Below, one piece after another: positions 51,405-54,037 of a stretch of DNA of 54,037 bases (within the stretch, counting starts at the first letter, position 1; the number at the start of each line of letters is the position of its first letter). A model generated the notes under the pieces. It saw nothing but the letters and a program-made list of their open reading frames with translations, was not told where the DNA came from and did no database searches. Position numbers and translations under genes: made by a program. Source of the stretch: Brasilonema sp. CT11 (GTDB lineage: Bacteria; Cyanobacteriota; Cyanobacteriia; Cyanobacteriales; Nostocaceae); assembly GCF_017982655.1 (NCBI RefSeq), contig NZ_JABXYX010000047.1, positions 1-54,037 of the forward strand, in the 5' to 3' direction.

Positions 51405-51452
51405 CGGGCACGAAATCAGGAGGTAGAGCTATATGAAAGCCCAAGAGTTTGA
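51405..51452 (+). pseudogene. Possible C-terminal tail of a BrnT toxin
   Basis: Immediately upstream of and overlapping the BrnA start, a frame reads ARNQEVELYESPRV and stops at TGA 51450-51452, ending 20 bases inside BrnA. BrnT genes normally end in a short basic/acidic tail overlapping brnA like this. The rest of the toxin is replaced by dispersed-repeat sequence (GCCTCCGGCAGAGCTACGC). The assignment rests on position and a short tail only. Confidence 0.4.
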
Positions 51453-51658
51453 CGAAAAGTTCGACAACGGCGAGGATGTAACTCCATACCTTGATCTTTC
51501 CACCGTTCGCCGCCCAGGTTATGAGCAGCGGCGGATCAACGTCGATTTCCCGATATGGATGATTGAAGCACTTGATCGTGAGGCGGCGCGGCGGGAGTGT
51601 CACTCGACAGTCCATCATTAAGGTATGGATTGCTCAACGGCTTGAGTGGCATTCGTAA
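51433..51658 (+). pseudogene. brnA: BrnA-family antitoxin, frameshifted
   Basis: The ATG at 51433 opens a BrnA-like N-terminus: AQEFDEKFDNGEDVTPYLDL, then RINVDFPIWMIEALDREAARR. The frame then reads RECHSTVHH and stops at 51621. Shifting one frame near 51592 restores the normal BrnA end, GSVTRQSIIKVWIAQRLEWHS, ending at TAA 51656-51658. The antitoxin is therefore broken by one frameshift (or a sequencing error). BrnA binds DNA and neutralises BrnT, whose gene is missing apart from a possible tail. Confidence 0.8.
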
Positions 51659-51702
51659 TTTCTGCTTGCTAATTTTTATCGTTCGCGGGCTTTGCCTGGG
51701 AA

Positions 51703-54037
51703 CTAGTTGACGCTTGCACGAATACCTACACCGTCGCACAGATGCTTATCGCTTTCATTCTCTGGGGGATTAGTTTTGAAATACTCACCCATGAACACGC
51801 ACCCTTCCCTAAGTAAATTATCATAATCCAATCTCCACAGTCTCACCGTCTTGTCAAAACTTGCCGTTGCCAGGATTTTGCCATCCGGGCTGAAGCTCGT
51901 GCCAACAACCGCGTCTGTATGCCCACTCAGGGTTTTAATTTCTTTGAGCGTGGCGGTATCCCACAGTTTCACCGTCTTGTCATAACTAGCAGTTGCCAGG
52001 ATTTTGCCATCCGGGCTGAAGCTCGTGCCAACAACCGCGTCTGTATGCCCACTCAGGGTTTTAATTTCTTTGAGCGTGGCGGTATCCCACAGTTTCACCG
52101 TGTTGTCATAACTAGCAGTTGCCAACATTTTGCTATCCGGGCTGAAGCTCGTGCTCCAAACCGCTGCTGTATGCCCGGTGAGGGTTTTAATTTCTTTGAG
52201 CGTGGCGGTATCCCACAGTTTCACCGTGTTATCACCACTAGCAGTTGCCAGGATTTTGCCATCCGGGCTGAAGCTCGTGCCATAAACCGCGTTTGTATGC
52301 CCACTCAGGGTTTTAATTTCTTTGAGCGTGGCGGTATCCCACAGTTTCACCGTCTTATCACGACTAGCAGTTGCCAGGATTTTGCCATCCGGGCTGAAGC
52401 TCGTACTATAAACCGCGTTTGTATGCCCACTCAGGGTTTTAATTTCTTTGAGCGTGGCGGTATCCCACAGTTTCACCGTTTTGTCAGCACTAGCAGTTGC
52501 CAGGATTTTGCCATCCGGGCTGAAGCTCGTGCCAACAACCGCGTCTGTATGCCCACTGAGGGTTTTAATTTCTTTGAGCGTGGCGGTATCCCACAGTTTT
52601 ACCGTCTTATCACGACTAGCAGTTGCCAGGATTTTGCCATCCGGGCTGAAGCTCGTACTATAAACCGCGTTTGCGTGTCCTCCCAAAGTGTTCGGTGCTG
52701 CGACATTGTCAACTGTATTCAGTAATGTCAGTTCTACTTGCGTGCGGGTATCAGCATCTACCAAGGGTGTATGTTGCATTTTCACAACAGCTTTTAAACT
52801 TGCTTTTAAAGCTTTTGCCCCATTTGAGTTTAGCAGCTCATCTGAAGTAATAGTAAGAGAAGTAATTTGACTGATTGCGGCATTCCACCAGCTCATGCCA
52901 GCAACGCCTGCTAAAATTAGAGCTACCGCAGAGAAGCTACTGAGTCCGATAATTGTCCTTTGCCTGGTGCGATCGCGTTCAAGCTTCTCCCGATCCCGTT
53001 GACTTGCGCTAGCCTGAATAAAGTCTCGCTCCGACTGCGTCATTTCCTCTGTACGCTTGTGGTGTAACCAATCTTCTGCTACACTTAACGGCACACCCCG
53101 CAACAGCCCCCCTTCATCAAAGCCGCTGGTTTCCCATTGCCGCATTGTCGCCCGCAGTTGTTCTTGCCAACGGCGAAATTCACCGTCTACTAGTATCCAA
53201 TGCTCTAAGCGTCCCCAACTTCTAATCAGCGCCTCATGCACGATTTCCACGGTTTCTTCATTGGAGGAGTTGCGGTTTGTTACCACCAATCGCGTTGACG
53301 CTAAGCGTGTCACTAAATCCCAGTTTTCTAACTTTACCTGATCACGAGTTGCTATTCTGCGAGTAGCCTCTGCCCCTTCTCCTAAACGTACTAACTGCAT
53401 GAACAACCGCTGTGTCCTCATTTGGTCAGCTTGATCTACCTCAGCATAAACTTCCTCTGCATGATTAGCCAAAGCCTCCTCTACGCCGCCAATTTCTTCG
53501 TAAGCCTCATGAGTCAGCAACCCATATTTCTGTTTTGACCATAGCTCAGTTAAGGCAAACTCTAACAACGGTAAGCTTCCTGATTGTTCTTTAACATCAG
53601 AAATTAGTTTATTTGTCAACTCTTTTTCCAGATCCACTTGCATTTGTGCTGCTGGTTCTTCAATTGCTTTACGCAATTCCTGACGGCTCATTGGTCCTAA
53701 GTTCTGGACTGCTCCCTGCAAGGCATCGCTCAATGGGCGATAAGATAGGGCATGTCCGAAAAAGTCGGCTCGCAAGGTTAAAACTAGAGTAAACTTGGGA
53801 GCGCGATCGCTTGCAGTTAGCAATGCATCCAACAAAAACTGACGTTCTGACTCTGGGCTAAGGGTGTAAAGTTCTTCAAACTGGTCAGCTATTAGTAGTA
53901 AGCGATTGCTACGCTGTACAATTTTTTCTATTACTTTAGATAACGCTTTTTTGTCTTGCCGCAGCGCAATTTCTAGTTCCATTTCTACTAAGCGCTGGTT
54001 ATTGTCATTATCTTGTGGGATGGGCATGTTGCCCGTC
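51703..54037 (-). CDS. STAND (nSTAND1-type) protein with seven WD40 repeats, 5' end outside window
   Basis: At least 774 residues; the frame is open at the right edge. The visible part starts inside a STAND ATPase: LLLIADQFEELYTL is the Walker B/D region of the nSTAND1 class, followed by LVLTLRADFFGHAL and SGSLPLLEFALTELW and the helical arm to LLRGVPLSVAEDWL. One transmembrane helix (IIGLSSFSAVALILAGVAG) follows near 375. The C-terminal WD40 propeller has seven repeats of 42 residues that are almost identical (TSFSPDGKILATAS, TVKLWDTATLKEIKT). The P-loop lies upstream. Likely a membrane-associated sensor. Confidence 0.88.
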   Translation of the reverse strand, partial: TGNMPIPQDNDNNQRLVEMELEIALRQDKKALSKVIEKIVQRSNRLLLIADQFEELYTLSPESERQFLLDALLTASDRAPKFTLVLTLRADFFGHALSYRPLSDALQGAVQNLGPMSRQELRKAIEEPAAQMQVDLEKELTNKLISDVKEQSGSLPLLEFALTELWSKQKYGLLTHEAYEEIGGVEEALANHAEEVYAEVDQADQMRTQRLFMQLVRLGEGAEATRRIATRDQVKLENWDLVTRLASTRLVVTNRNSSNEETVEIVHEALIRSWGRLEHWILVDGEFRRWQEQLRATMRQWETSGFDEGGLLRGVPLSVAEDWLHHKRTEEMTQSERDFIQASASQRDREKLERDRTRQRTIIGLSSFSAVALILAGVAGMSWWNAAISQITSLTITSDELLNSNGAKALKASLKAVVKMQHTPLVDADTRTQVELTLLNTVDNVAAPNTLGGHANAVYSTSFSPDGKILATASRDKTVKLWDTATLKEIKTLSGHTDAVVGTSFSPDGKILATASADKTVKLWDTATLKEIKTLSGHTNAVYSTSFSPDGKILATASRDKTVKLWDTATLKEIKTLSGHTNAVYGTSFSPDGKILATASGDNTVKLWDTATLKEIKTLTGHTAAVWSTSFSPDSKMLATASYDNTVKLWDTATLKEIKTLSGHTDAVVGTSFSPDGKILATASYDKTVKLWDTATLKEIKTLSGHTDAVVGTSFSPDGKILATASFDKTVRLWRLDYDNLLREGCVFMGEYFKTNPPENESDKHLCDGVGIRASVN
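51810..52690 (-). repeat. Tandem 126-base repeats encoding WD40 blades
   Basis: Seven copies of a 126-base unit, nearly identical at the DNA level (ATTTTGCCATCCGGGCTGAA recurs in almost every copy). Differences cluster in the codons of the strand exposed on the propeller face (HTDAVVG, HTNAVYS, HTAAVWS). The last unit is degenerate. This pattern fits recent unit copying or gene conversion. Confidence 0.9.

Noticed and set aside
51919-52725. 268-codon open frame antisense to the WD40 repeats
   Set aside because: It is a periodic translation of the repeat's opposite strand (GFNFFERGGIPQFHR recurring), with no ribosome-binding site; the sense strand encodes genuine WD40 blades.

Overview
The window looks like a piece of a filamentous, probably nostocalean, cyanobacterial chromosome. 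The evidence is many HIP1 octamers (GCGATCGC), heptamer/octamer short tandem repeats, dispersed GC-rich palindromes, an SLH-domain porin, a PAP/fibrillin-like protein, a GH57 enzyme, Uma2 proteins and large STAND/WD40 proteins. The genus cannot be fixed from sequence reading alone. No rRNA, tRNA or CRISPR array was seen.

Layout. 1-5000: end of an IS630-type transposase, an SLH porin (minus strand), then a DUF1326 / DUF2182 / acyl-CoA dehydrogenase-like operon. 5000-10500: repeats and a MITE, a fibrillin-like protein, a DUF4174 protein, a class A beta-lactamase-like protein, and a scrambled tract in which the 3' end of the beta-lactamase gene recurs three more times; one copy is fused at a HIP1 site to a copied fragment of leuA. 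10500-16700: an unknown protein, leuA divergent from a GntR/FadR-type regulator with twin TTGTATACAA operators, small membrane proteins, two MITE copies and a PAP2 phosphatase. 16770-20310: HicAB, a secreted alpha/beta hydrolase, a 50-residue protein, a creatininase-family amidohydrolase and a polyphosphate-glucokinase-like ROK kinase. 20400-27160: a TetR-HlyD-ABC-permease-permease efflux operon with palindromic candidate operators. 27465-32240: an M48 peptidase and a 1259-residue NB-ARC/WD40 protein that carries two dispersed palindromes inside its reading frame.

32550-38120: a 1409-residue subtilisin-fold protein with a very long helical C-terminal part, followed after a MITE by a parvulin-type foldase and a small unknown ORF; this looks like an acquired exoprotein module. 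38740-40420: a c-di-AMP (ydaO-type) riboswitch upstream of a family-4 glycosyltransferase. 40600-43700: a small protein, a GH57 enzyme preceded by a 33-residue membrane peptide, and a beta carbonic anhydrase. 44300-49350: small membrane or secreted proteins, a PepSY-like protein, and an amidohydrolase divergent from a cysteine hydrolase and a cupin, with a 193-bp tandem duplication covering the cupin start.

49350-54037: repeats and decaying toxin-antitoxin parts (a lone MNT nucleotidyltransferase, a lone AbrB-type antitoxin, a frameshifted BrnA with only a BrnT tail), a Uma2 protein, and the 3' part of a STAND/WD40 gene whose seven blades are nearly identical in DNA.

The most distinctive observations are the riboswitch-glycosyltransferase pair, the HIP1-joined leuA/beta-lactamase chimera, the twin operators between leuA and gntR, and the subtilisin/parvulin module.
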